Shown here one piece after another: positions 1 to 6,098 of a DNA stretch of 9,236 bases. The translations under genes were made by a program, and so were the position numbers. This stretch comes from Lachnospiraceae bacterium (GTDB lineage Bacteria; Bacillota; Clostridia; Lachnospirales; Lachnospiraceae), in assembly GCA_003542935.1 (NCBI GenBank), contig DPJQ01000015.1:888-10123 (forward strand). Reading direction: 5' to 3'. Within the stretch, counting starts at the first letter, position 1. Every line of letters begins with the position of its first letter. The notes under the pieces are model-generated. The model ran no database searches. It saw nothing but the letters and a program-made list of their open reading frames with translations, and was not told the DNA's origin.

Positions 1-959
1 TTGCTGCTGGTATTGATCCAGTAGTTCTGCGGTCTTGCCCCGGGGTCTGCCAAAAGCTGGTCGCAATAGCACACCACATCCCAGGGACAGTACACTTCCT
101 GTCTGCCGAACCGGTAGCCGTCGTACCATTCCTTTATGACGGGATATTGCCCGGAAAGGCCGTAATACGCCAACAGCTCCCGGACTTCCCTGTCTGTAAA
201 TCCGAAAAACTCATCAAAACGCACATCCGTTATGGACAGAACTTTCAGATTGTTCAGCCCGGTAAAAATACTCTCCTTGGAAATACGCATGCACCCGGTC
301 AGCACCGCAAACTGCATATTATCATTCGTCTTTAAAGCCTGCCCAAACAAATTCTGGATCAGTATGAGCATCCGCTCATAGTAGCCGCGCTCAAAAGCTT
401 TTGCCAAAGGCACGTCATACTCATCGATCAGAAGAATCGCATTCCGGCCATAGTGCTTGCGGAGGAGTTCCGACAGCAGCTTCAGGCCGCCGCACAGCAC
501 CGCCTCCTCCATCCCTCCCCCCAGCAATCCGGAAAACGCTTCCTTATCATAGGAAGTAAGCCGTTTGCTGTCCAGGAGATACTGATGCCGTCTGGCCTCC
601 TCCCGCATGACCTGGACGGCCATATCCCGGGCCATCTCATAGGATTCCCCGTTGATCCCTTTCAGGGACACAAAAACCACGGGAAATTTCCCCATATACT
701 GTTCACACAGAGCCGTGTCCCGGGCGATCTCCAGTCCGTCAAAAATACTTTTATCTGTATCCGGGGAAAAAAAACATCTCAGCATCTGCATATTCAGGGA
801 TTTGCCAAACCGCCGGGGGCGGGTAAACAGATTTACTTTCCCCCAATTCCCAAGCAATTCGCTGATCAGCCCTGTTTTATCCGTATAATAAAATCCTTCT
901 TTTCTGATCTCCTCAAAATTTTCTATCCCTATGGGAAGCTTCTTTTTCTTTACCGCCAT
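1..959 (-). CDS. AAA-ATPase-like family protein (pfam09820 / DUF1703 type), 3' end outside window
   Basis: Translating the minus strand from the ATG at 959 gives an open frame of 319 codons that runs off the left edge. It begins MAVKKKKLPIGIENFEEIRK. Hallmarks of the family appear in order: a P-loop variant RPRRFGKS at residues 47-54, FVSLKG at 96-101, the Walker B strand ILLIDEYDVPL at 175-185, a sensor-like LTGCMRISKESIFTGLNNL stretch, FFGFTDREV, and then WYDGYRFG. Full-length members normally continue into a C-terminal PD-(D/E)XK nuclease-like domain (pfam08011), which would lie outside this window. No signal peptide is seen, so the protein is probably cytosolic. The cellular role of the family is poorly defined; it is often present in many copies per genome and has been suggested to be mobile or defence-related. 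The start is fixed by AGGAGGTGG seven bases upstream. Family assignment is firm; function is unknown. Confidence 0.9.
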   Translation of the reverse strand, partial: MAVKKKKLPIGIENFEEIRKEGFYYTDKTGLISELLGNWGKVNLFTRPRRFGKSLNMQMLRCFFSPDTDKSIFDGLEIARDTALCEQYMGKFPVVFVSLKGINGESYEMARDMAVQVMREEARRHQYLLDSKRLTSYDKEAFSGLLGGGMEEAVLCGGLKLLSELLRKHYGRNAILLIDEYDVPLAKAFERGYYERMLILIQNLFGQALKTNDNMQFAVLTGCMRISKESIFTGLNNLKVLSITDVRFDEFFGFTDREVRELLAYYGLSGQYPVIKEWYDGYRFGRQEVYCPWDVVCYCDQLLADPGARPQNYWINTSS

Positions 960-975
960 TACATTCCCACCTCCT
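960..975 (-). promoter_or_regulatory. Strong SD followed by a start-stop ATGTAA overlapping the start of the AAA-ATPase-like gene
   Basis: On the minus strand the sequence reads AGGAGGTGG, then GAATGTAATGG. The SD is close to a perfect match to the 16S rRNA 3' end. Two ATGs follow: the first (962-964) is immediately followed by TAA, and the second (957-959) overlaps that stop as TAATG and opens the AAA-ATPase-like frame. The second is the only one that can start the gene. The first could act as a minimal decoy or reinitiation start, but this is inference. Confidence 0.55.
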
Positions 976-1019
976 GGACACGTGCCGCACCGGTTCTGCC
1001 TGTCCGGATTGTTACCATA

Positions 1020-1048
1020 ATTCTACCATGGATATCTCCATGCAGCAA
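1020..1048 (-). promoter_or_regulatory. Putative sigma-A-type promoter for the AAA-ATPase-like gene, with a dyad in the spacer
   Basis: On the minus strand TTGCTG (1043-1048, 3/6 match to the -35 consensus) and TAGAAT (1020-1025, 5/6 match to the -10) are separated by exactly 17 bases. The spacer contains the inverted repeat CATGGA-GATA-TCCATG (1027-1042). The predicted transcription start is near 1013, leaving about 54 bases of leader before the ATG. No terminator-like U tract follows the upstream Sel1 gene, so read-through from that gene is also possible. The promoter is inferred from sequence match only. Confidence 0.4.
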
Positions 1049-1055
1049 GCGCCGT

Positions 1056-3260
1056 TCATCTTTTTCTATCCTGTTCCAGGATCCATTTAGCCTCCTGATG
1101 CCCGCCGGCTGCCGCTATTCTATACCGGTAGTAAGCCTCCACCCGATCGCCCATCCTCTCGTAGATAACTCCGCAGTTATACTCGGCCTGCGTATTGCCT
1201 CTGTCGGCAAAAGGTTTGAGCCATTTCAACGCTTCTTCATACCGCCCGTCCTCGGCACACGCCACGCCGTACATAAACATAGCATACTCGTCTCCCTTTT
1301 CGGCAAGTTCCTCATACGCGATCAACGCCCCCAGGCCGTCTCCCCGGGCAAGTTTCATATCGCCGACTTTTTTCTGTGCGGCTGTATGTCCCTGCCCGGC
1401 TGCCTTTTCAAACCAGTACAGGGCCTTCTTCTCATCCCTGGAGGTTCCCCATCCTTTGTCATACATGCGGCCCAGAAAATATTGTCCCTCATCGCTCCCC
1501 AGCTCCGCGGCAATCTCCAGCTGCCCAAAGGCCTCCTTGTATCTGCCGGAATCTTTGGAAAGATAAACGGCCGCGCCTGTTTCAAGGGTTTCCTGCTCCC
1601 ATTTTCTGCATTCATCAACTGCTTTCTCATGCCCCTGTTCCCGGGCCTTTTTCATCCAGTAAACCGCTTTTTTGCTGTCCGCTTCTGCACCGATGCCCCT
1701 GCGGTACCTTCTGCCGCAGTAATACTGGGCCGTGGCATGCCCCTGTCCGGCGGCTTTTTCATACCAGTACAGGGCCTTTCCTTCATCTTGCTGTGTTCCG
1801 ATGCCCTTTGAGTAACAATAGCCGTTTTGGAACTGGGCGGCAACATGGCCCTGCCCGGCCGCTTTCTCAAACCAGTCCTGCGCCTTCTTTTCATCAACCG
1901 GTGTGCCCATTCCCTTATGATAATCCATACCGCACTGGAACTGCGCCTTGCAGTGCCCCTGCAGCGCGGCCTTTTCATACCAATACAGGGATTTTTCCTG
2001 GTCAATTTCCGTCCCCTCCCCATCCTTATACATGGAACCGCAAAGGGACTGTATATCCGGATCGCTCCCGACATCGGCCGCTCTCTCAAAAAAGCGCAGC
2101 GCCCCGCATTTGTCAACTTCTGTTCCTTCCCCGTCATAGTACATAAGCCCGCATTGGACTAAAGCATCCACATGATCCTGGGCCGCAGCTTTTTCATACC
2201 AGTACAGGGCTTTCTCCTGATCCTGCTCCCTGCCCTCCCCTTTTTCATATATTCTTCCGCATTCATACTGCGCCCCGGCATGGCCCTGCAGGGCTGCTTT
2301 CTCATACCAGTAAAATGCTTTTCCCCAATCTACGGTCGTACCTTCTCCCTTCCGGTACATGGCCGCGCAATCGTACCGGGCATCCGCGTCGCCCTGAACC
2401 GCCCGCTTCTCAAGCTCTCCCAGCCGAAACCGGTCCAGCTCGAACCTGACCTCTCCGGCAAGCCTGGAAGCCTCCTCACTGCCCTGAGCCGCCGCCAGCT
2501 CCAGCCACCAGAGTGCTTCCCTTTTATCCTCAATCGTTCCCTTCCGGATAAAAATCTTCCCGTAGGCAAGCCGCGCCCCGCAGTGCATGCCCCTCGCCGC
2601 CTTCTCAAACCACTGCTCTGCTTTCTCCGGATCCACAGCGGTACCCTCTCCCGCAGCGTATCTGCACCCGCACTGGTACTGGGATTCCGTATCTCCCTGC
2701 ATCGCCGCCTGCTCATACCAGTACAGGGCCTTTTCCCTGTTGACCGGCGTATACATGCCCTCATCATACATAAGCGCACAGGCGCGTTTCGCTCTGGCAC
2801 TCCCCTCCGCGGCGGCCTCCACCTTCACCGCCTCCAGGATCGCATTCAGCGCGGCGTAGACAAACCGGATAAATTTTTCCTGCCCATGGAGGACATAGAA
2901 ACGTTCCGTGCTGTAATGCAACAGCAGGGAGTCCTGCTTTTTCCCCGAAATCTCGATGAGACGAATATTTTCATAAGGCAGCGAATCGCGGTAGAACCGG
3001 CCCATAAATACATTCTCCATCAACGCGTAAACCCCGTCCACCGCAAACACGACTCCCCGCTTGCCCGTGCCCAGGGATGTATCGTCAACTAAAACCACCA
3101 TATCCTCCGGCGGGCAGTCCTCCGCAATATATTTCTGAGCATTGTTAAGCTGCCCCCGCCGGCATTCGGCAACGGGAAGCGGACGCGCTTTATTTCTTAA
3201 TTCGGCCGGTGTGGCTGAAAAAACTGCCTTTTCGATTAGCTCTTTTCTTTTTATATCCAT
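1056..3260 (-). CDS. Sel1-repeat protein with N-terminal PH-like domain
   Basis: This is a 734-residue protein with no signal peptide or membrane segment. Residues about 52-144 form a compact beta-rich region (MVVLVDDTSLGTGKRGVVFA, then LLLHYSTERFYVL and a closing helix FIRFVYAALNAIL) that resembles bacterial PH-like domains; this assignment is tentative. From about residue 155 to the C-terminus it is a solenoid of roughly 16 Sel1-like units of 32-36 residues. The typical unit is GxxYxxGxGTxxDxxKAxYWYEKAAxQGH. Units 3, 4, 12 and the last three are degenerate, and unit 12 carries an insertion. Sel1 repeats are alpha/alpha TPR-like scaffolds for protein-protein contacts, so an adaptor role in the cytosol is likely; the partner is unknown. 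The frame extends to a TTG at 3290, but the ATG at 3260 is preferred because AAGGGAG sits 8 bases upstream of it. The promoter at 3315-3343 fits this start. Confidence 0.9.
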   Translation of the reverse strand: MDIKRKELIEKAVFSATPAELRNKARPLPVAECRRGQLNNAQKYIAEDCPPEDMVVLVDDTSLGTGKRGVVFAVDGVYALMENVFMGRFYRDSLPYENIRLIEISGKKQDSLLLHYSTERFYVLHGQEKFIRFVYAALNAILEAVKVEAAAEGSARAKRACALMYDEGMYTPVNREKALYWYEQAAMQGDTESQYQCGCRYAAGEGTAVDPEKAEQWFEKAARGMHCGARLAYGKIFIRKGTIEDKREALWWLELAAAQGSEEASRLAGEVRFELDRFRLGELEKRAVQGDADARYDCAAMYRKGEGTTVDWGKAFYWYEKAALQGHAGAQYECGRIYEKGEGREQDQEKALYWYEKAAAQDHVDALVQCGLMYYDGEGTEVDKCGALRFFERAADVGSDPDIQSLCGSMYKDGEGTEIDQEKSLYWYEKAALQGHCKAQFQCGMDYHKGMGTPVDEKKAQDWFEKAAGQGHVAAQFQNGYCYSKGIGTQQDEGKALYWYEKAAGQGHATAQYYCGRRYRRGIGAEADSKKAVYWMKKAREQGHEKAVDECRKWEQETLETGAAVYLSKDSGRYKEAFGQLEIAAELGSDEGQYFLGRMYDKGWGTSRDEKKALYWFEKAAGQGHTAAQKKVGDMKLARGDGLGALIAYEELAEKGDEYAMFMYGVACAEDGRYEEALKWLKPFADRGNTQAEYNCGVIYERMGDRVEAYYRYRIAAAGGHQEAKWILEQDRKR
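1090..2798 (-). repeat. Tandem Sel1-repeat coding array, ~16 units of about 105 bp
   Basis: The array encodes the Sel1 solenoid. The best-conserved units remain similar at the DNA level. The plus-strand text ataccagtacagggc, encoding the ALYWY helix, recurs near 1761, 2197 and 2714, with variants near 1411 (aaccagtacagggc) and 1977 (ataccaatacaggg). Canonical units cluster in the middle of the array, while those at the C-terminal end are diverged. This suggests expansion by unequal recombination, which is inference. Confidence 0.8.
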
Positions 3261-3314
3261 GATAAATTCTCCCTTGCTATATGGAGCCAAAGCCCCCGCT
3301 TATCCCGTAACTGT

Positions 3315-3343
3315 ATTATACCCGCGGGCACAAAGGTTTTCCA
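3315..3343 (-). promoter_or_regulatory. Sigma-A-type promoter of the Sel1-repeat gene
   Basis: On the minus strand TGGAAA (3338-3343, 4/6 match to TTGACA) and a perfect TATAAT (3315-3320) are separated by 17 bases. The predicted start is near 3307, giving a leader of about 47 bases with AAGGGAG just before the ATG at 3260. An 8-bp perfect palindrome CCCGCGGG (3321-3328) abuts the -10. This fits transcription starting inside the frame extension of the Sel1 gene, which supports 3260 rather than 3290 as the real start. Confidence 0.65.
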
Positions 3344-3391
3344 GATTCATTGGCGCTCGCGGACATATACGGACGATAAAGCTGGCAAATA

Positions 3392-3856
3392 TCAGGAACG
3401 GGCCAGATCCATCCGCCCCCATACGGGAGGGGAGATGCAGGAGATCCCTTTGGCGGCCCTGTCCTTTGTATTCTTGCAGATGTGGGGCAGATCCTTTTGG
3501 ATTACCGTGGTGTCACCCTCCCCGAGTACGATATCGGTTTCGCCGATCTGCACGGTGGGCTCTCCCTCCGTGACACAGATCATTTCTTCGGAATAATGGC
3601 GGATCGGAGTGACGGAATCCTGGGAGTGGGGGCGACTTCAAAGGCCATCAGCATCGCTTCCGGGGAATAGACGGGGGAAGGCAGGGGTGTCAGGAAATGA
3701 TAGGTGACGGTATGGTCTTCGGAATACGTGATGAGCTGCTGTTCTTTTCTAAGGGTCAGGTTTCCCATCACTTCCACATCATCCAGCAGCATATACAGCG
3801 GAACATGGAAAGCGCCCGCGATTTTCCGCAGCGACGACAGGGAGGGGTACGGGGAG
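3392..3856 (-). pseudogene. XRE-family HTH/cupin transcriptional regulator remnant (5' truncated and frameshifted)
   Basis: Reading the minus strand from about 3850 gives PSLSSLRKIAGAFHVPLYML, the end of an XRE helix-turn-helix (recognition helix and the last HTH helix). A linker and a C-terminal cupin follow: LTPLPSPVYSPEAMLMAFEV, then IRHYSEEMICVTEGE, VLGEGDTTVIQKDLPHICKN and the terminal SPPVWGRM. The first half stays in one frame down to about 3625. The cupin then continues in another frame from DSVTPIRHYSEE to the TGA at 3392. One missing base near 3620-3626 (after PTP) would restore a continuous protein. The first HTH helices and any start codon are absent, and at about 3850 the sequence changes to the divergent epimerase remnant. 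Intact relatives are about 180 residues; about 150 remain here. In this family the cupin senses a small ligand and the HTH binds an operator; this copy cannot work as it stands. Confidence 0.8.
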
Positions 3857-4090
3857 GCGGCAGAACAGTGCCTTCCCGACTGGGATATGGAGGGCGCGGC
3901 TTATCTGCGGCAAAAAGCCTCCGACATCCAGTTGATGCTGGACGAGTCCATCCACACAACGAAGGACGCGGCGAGGGCCTGCCGGTTAAAGGCGGCGGAG
4001 AATTTCGGCCTTACCTGCATGGTCGGATGTATGCCGGAGAGCAAAATCACCATCACCGCTGGGTTAAGCCTGGTGGCCTCCCGCGCCAAA
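3851..4090 (+). pseudogene. L-Ala-D/L-Glu (dipeptide) epimerase remnant, enolase superfamily
   Basis: Plus-strand translation in the frame starting at 3842 gives EQCLPDWDMEGAAYLRQ, then DIQLMLDESIHTTKDAARA, and then FGLTCMVGCMPESKITITAG followed by LSLVASRA. These match the C-terminal barrel of dipeptide epimerases in the mandelate racemase/muconate cycloisomerase group. They include the metal-ligand Glu of the 'EQ' strand (3863) and the Asp of the 'DES' strand (3941). The N-terminal capping domain, the KxK catalytic strand and the first metal ligand are missing. Between KAA (about 3989-3997) and ENFGL (3998 onward) the segment that normally carries the 'NIKLMK' strand with the second catalytic lysine is absent, an in-frame loss of roughly 25-30 residues. 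After 4088 similarity stops. It is an inactive fragment. The intact enzyme would epimerise murein-derived dipeptides in the cytosol. Confidence 0.75.
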
Positions 4091-4345
4091 TGGAAAAGCC
4101 TGGTGATTATCGGTGGCATCTACGGCAATTATTTTGGCATCGGGGGCGTGGCTTATCTGGTGCGCATGATCATAACAGGGGGGAAGCAGGCTGCGTCCCT
4201 GCTCCCTCCGGCATCCGCAATAAACGCCCGAAGCCTGCGGGGTTTCACCGTGTCTGTTACCAGTTTCATCTGCATAAGATCAAGTTTTACTCCGATTTTG
4301 GCCACACGCCCCCCGTCGGTCATCAGATTTTTACATCAAACTGCA
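4091..4345. other. Unassigned stretch between epimerase remnant and three-gene operon
   Basis: No recognisable gene is seen. The plus frame of the epimerase remnant stays open (IIGGIYGNYFGIGGVAYLV), but I recognise no family in it. On the minus strand a 56-codon frame (4153-4323) starts MTDGGRVAKIGVKLDLMQMK and has a protein-like composition, but it has no SD and an in-frame stop just upstream. It could be a remnant. Base composition here is still G+C-rich like the left flank, and changes to A+T-rich from about 4345 onward. Confidence 0.4.
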
Positions 4346-4358
4346 TTAACACTGCATT
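4340..4358. repeat. Short direct repeat ACTGCATT x2 at the composition boundary
   Basis: ACTGCATT occurs at 4340-4347 and again at 4351-4358. It overlaps the last codons and stop of the HNH gene, where G+C-rich sequence gives way to A+T-rich sequence. It is possibly just chance, or a trace of the insertion junction. Confidence 0.25.
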
Positions 4359-5143
4359 TTAGGAAACGCCGCAATAAAAATACTCTTACAAATTTTCAGT
4401 ATCTCATTTTGAGATTTGCCCGAAAGCCTTTCACAAAATAACTTTACAATCAAATTATTATATTCATATATCGGCATTCTCCCGCCATGATCAATAACAT
4501 TCCTGACAAAATCAAACAATTGACGTGAACGGAATTTAGGGTCATTTAATCGAAACCTTTTTATATGCTTTTCTATGAATTGAATTTCGTTATCAGAATA
4601 CGCATATGTATTTCTCGCAGGTTCGAACTTCATATTCATCACATCATATTGCAATGCCAGTGTTTCATTTGAATCTCTTCCTTTGATCCCCATAGGCTGT
4701 AGCAATATTTCTGCCCCCGGCAAATTACTGTAGCTTCTTTGTAATTCTCTTAATGCTTTGCAGGATACGGTACATTGCTTACGGTAATTTCCCGAACATC
4801 TACTGGATTCTTCATATTGGTCAATATCTATTTTATGTATTTTTCTTCTTGATTCCCCCATTCGCTTAAATGTCTGATTGCAAACCGAACAGGATATGCC
4901 TATATTGGGAATACATTCAATCAGCTTATCCGAATTGCTTTTTTCTATTGCATGTTCCAAATTGGCGTATAATTTTTCATCCACACGAATCCGTGAATAA
5001 CAATACATGCAATATCCACCCGTACTTTCTTCCAGTACATTCCTTAAATTATTTTTCTCAATCGGATTCGCATATCCATATTTTTTCCATTTTTTATATA
5101 AAGGCCTGAATGCCGGTATCTCAATCAGCAAAAAATCTTCCAT
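4346..5143 (-). CDS. HNH (ββα-metal) endonuclease-like protein, third gene of DUF262-ATPase-HNH operon
   Basis: This is a 265-residue soluble protein. Residues 45-90 form an HNH fold with zinc-type knuckles: CMYC at 45-48, the first catalytic His in NLEHAIEKSN (H64), the central Asn in IPNIGISC (N80), and CSVCNQ at 85-90 with the last Asn (N89). This spacing is that of HNH proteins of the PtuB/TIGR02646 kind (CxxC...EH...N..SC..CN). Three further cysteines (C116, C124, C128) may bind a second metal. Residues 130-260 are helical with no recognised domain. The gene starts 7 bases after the ATPase stop with a weak SD-like GGTGATGG lying over that stop, so translation is probably coupled. By analogy with Septu, it would cut nucleic acid when the ATPase or DUF262 partner is triggered; the target is unknown. 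All HNH residues appear present, so the nuclease is likely active. No clear terminator follows. Confidence 0.85.
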   Translation of the reverse strand: MEDFLLIEIPAFRPLYKKWKKYGYANPIEKNNLRNVLEESTGGYCMYCYSRIRVDEKLYANLEHAIEKSNSDKLIECIPNIGISCSVCNQTFKRMGESRRKIHKIDIDQYEESSRCSGNYRKQCTVSCKALRELQRSYSNLPGAEILLQPMGIKGRDSNETLALQYDVMNMKFEPARNTYAYSDNEIQFIEKHIKRFRLNDPKFRSRQLFDFVRNVIDHGGRMPIYEYNNLIVKLFCERLSGKSQNEILKICKSIFIAAFPKMQC

Positions 5144-5150
5144 TTTTCCA

Positions 5151-6098
5151 TCACCATTCTCGTATCTGACGTACTATTATTTGCTGTGAGGCTGTCAACC
5201 TCCTCTGTTCTATCTGTCCAAGACATTCTTCATCTCTTTCCTCCCACGCCTGGCTTATTTTATTATTGAACAATCTTCTTAACACATTATCGACCTCCCA
5301 TTCTGAATCCGACGTATTTCCAAATACCCTTTCAAATATAATCTGTACTTCAGAAACAGACGGATAGTCATTGATATCAATGACTTCAATATCGCCTCTC
5401 TCTAAAATTATTAGATTCGCGTCACGGGTATACGCCACCAGATCACAGGAATGTGTTGTTACTATCCATTTTCCCCATGGAAACTTTTTCTTTAAAAATT
5501 CTAATATGACGGCAGAATAACCAGGAGATAAATACTCGTCCAACTCATCAATCACCACCCACGCCGATTGCAGCTCTTTCTTCTCTATTGCCATATCCTG
5601 ATAATACAGCAATTCAAGCAATATGCGTATAATGGCCTGATAGCCACTGGAAAGAAGCCCTTTTCCATTGCCAAAGTCAACCTCTCCCAATGGATCATTA
5701 TAAAGCACACGAAATCTGTCATTTGTCAATTCGTAAAACAGATCCTGTACTTCTTTTTCATATAATGGATAAATTATCTCAATCCTCTCTGTTAAAGTCC
5801 CAAAACAATTAAAAGAATCTACTAGATTAAAATATGTTTCCTGTAGTCTTGTTTCCAGGATTGTTTTTTTATACTCTGGCTTTTCAGTCGTTTCGGAAAT
5901 TCTTTTCACATCAAATCCCCGGTTTACCGCATCTATAAAATAAACGGCACTGCCATCCCTGATTTTATCTATAAAAAGTTTTAACAGGAGTGTTTTACCG
6001 CTGGAATTATCTCCTATGACAACGCAATTTTCATAAAGCAGTTCTTCTTTAAATATTTTATCAATAATGTGTTCCATCCTGTCTAATCCAAATCTCAT
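5151..6098 (-). CDS. ABC/RecF-type AAA ATPase, second gene of DUF262-ATPase-HNH operon
   Basis: This is a 315-residue P-loop ATPase without membrane segments. Counted from the ATG at 6098, it has Walker A GDNSSGKT at 29-36, an ABC-signature-like LLSSGYQAIIRI at about 148-159, Walker B WVVIDELDEYLSP at 180-192, and the H-loop WIVTTHS with His at 216. The set is that of the AAA_15/AAA_21 group (OLD, PtuA, RecF-like), but the spacing from Walker A to signature is only about 115 residues, so the long coiled coil of SMC/Rad50 types is absent. The last 60 residues are helical and charged. The frame also allows an ATG at 6119, but that one has no SD. AGAGGTGGAAG lies just before the ATG at 6098, which overlaps the DUF262 gene by 38 bases and indicates coupled translation. 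It probably acts as the sensor/regulatory motor that controls the HNH partner, which is inference from Septu-type systems. Confidence 0.88.
   Translation of the reverse strand: MRFGLDRMEHIIDKIFKEELLYENCVVIGDNSSGKTLLLKLFIDKIRDGSAVYFIDAVNRGFDVKRISETTEKPEYKKTILETRLQETYFNLVDSFNCFGTLTERIEIIYPLYEKEVQDLFYELTNDRFRVLYNDPLGEVDFGNGKGLLSSGYQAIIRILLELLYYQDMAIEKKELQSAWVVIDELDEYLSPGYSAVILEFLKKKFPWGKWIVTTHSCDLVAYTRDANLIILERGDIEVIDINDYPSVSEVQIIFERVFGNTSDSEWEVDNVLRRLFNNKISQAWEERDEECLGQIEQRRLTASQQIIVRQIREW

Noticed and set aside
453..1811. 452-codon plus-strand frame
   Set aside because: It is antisense to the AAA-ATPase-like gene and the Sel1 gene, both of which show clear families. Its composition (Pro/Phe/His-rich, repeated PVQG) is the mirror of Sel1 repeats.
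1090..2798. CRISPR-like or tandem DNA repeat array
   Set aside because: The periodicity of about 105 bp is that of Sel1 coding units, without identical repeats or unique spacers.
2172..3092. 306-codon plus-strand frame
   Set aside because: It is antisense to the Sel1-repeat and PH-like coding region, with repeated FIPVQGF words that mirror the YWYEKAA repeats. No SD was seen.
3261..3290. TTG start at 3290 for the Sel1 gene
   Set aside because: The ATG at 3260 has a good SD at the correct distance. The extra ten codons would encode the SD itself.
3704..4441. 245-codon plus-strand frame as an intact gene
   Set aside because: Only 3851-4090 resembles a known family. The front part is antisense to the XRE-cupin remnant and the end runs antisense into the HNH gene, so it is a remnant and not a gene.
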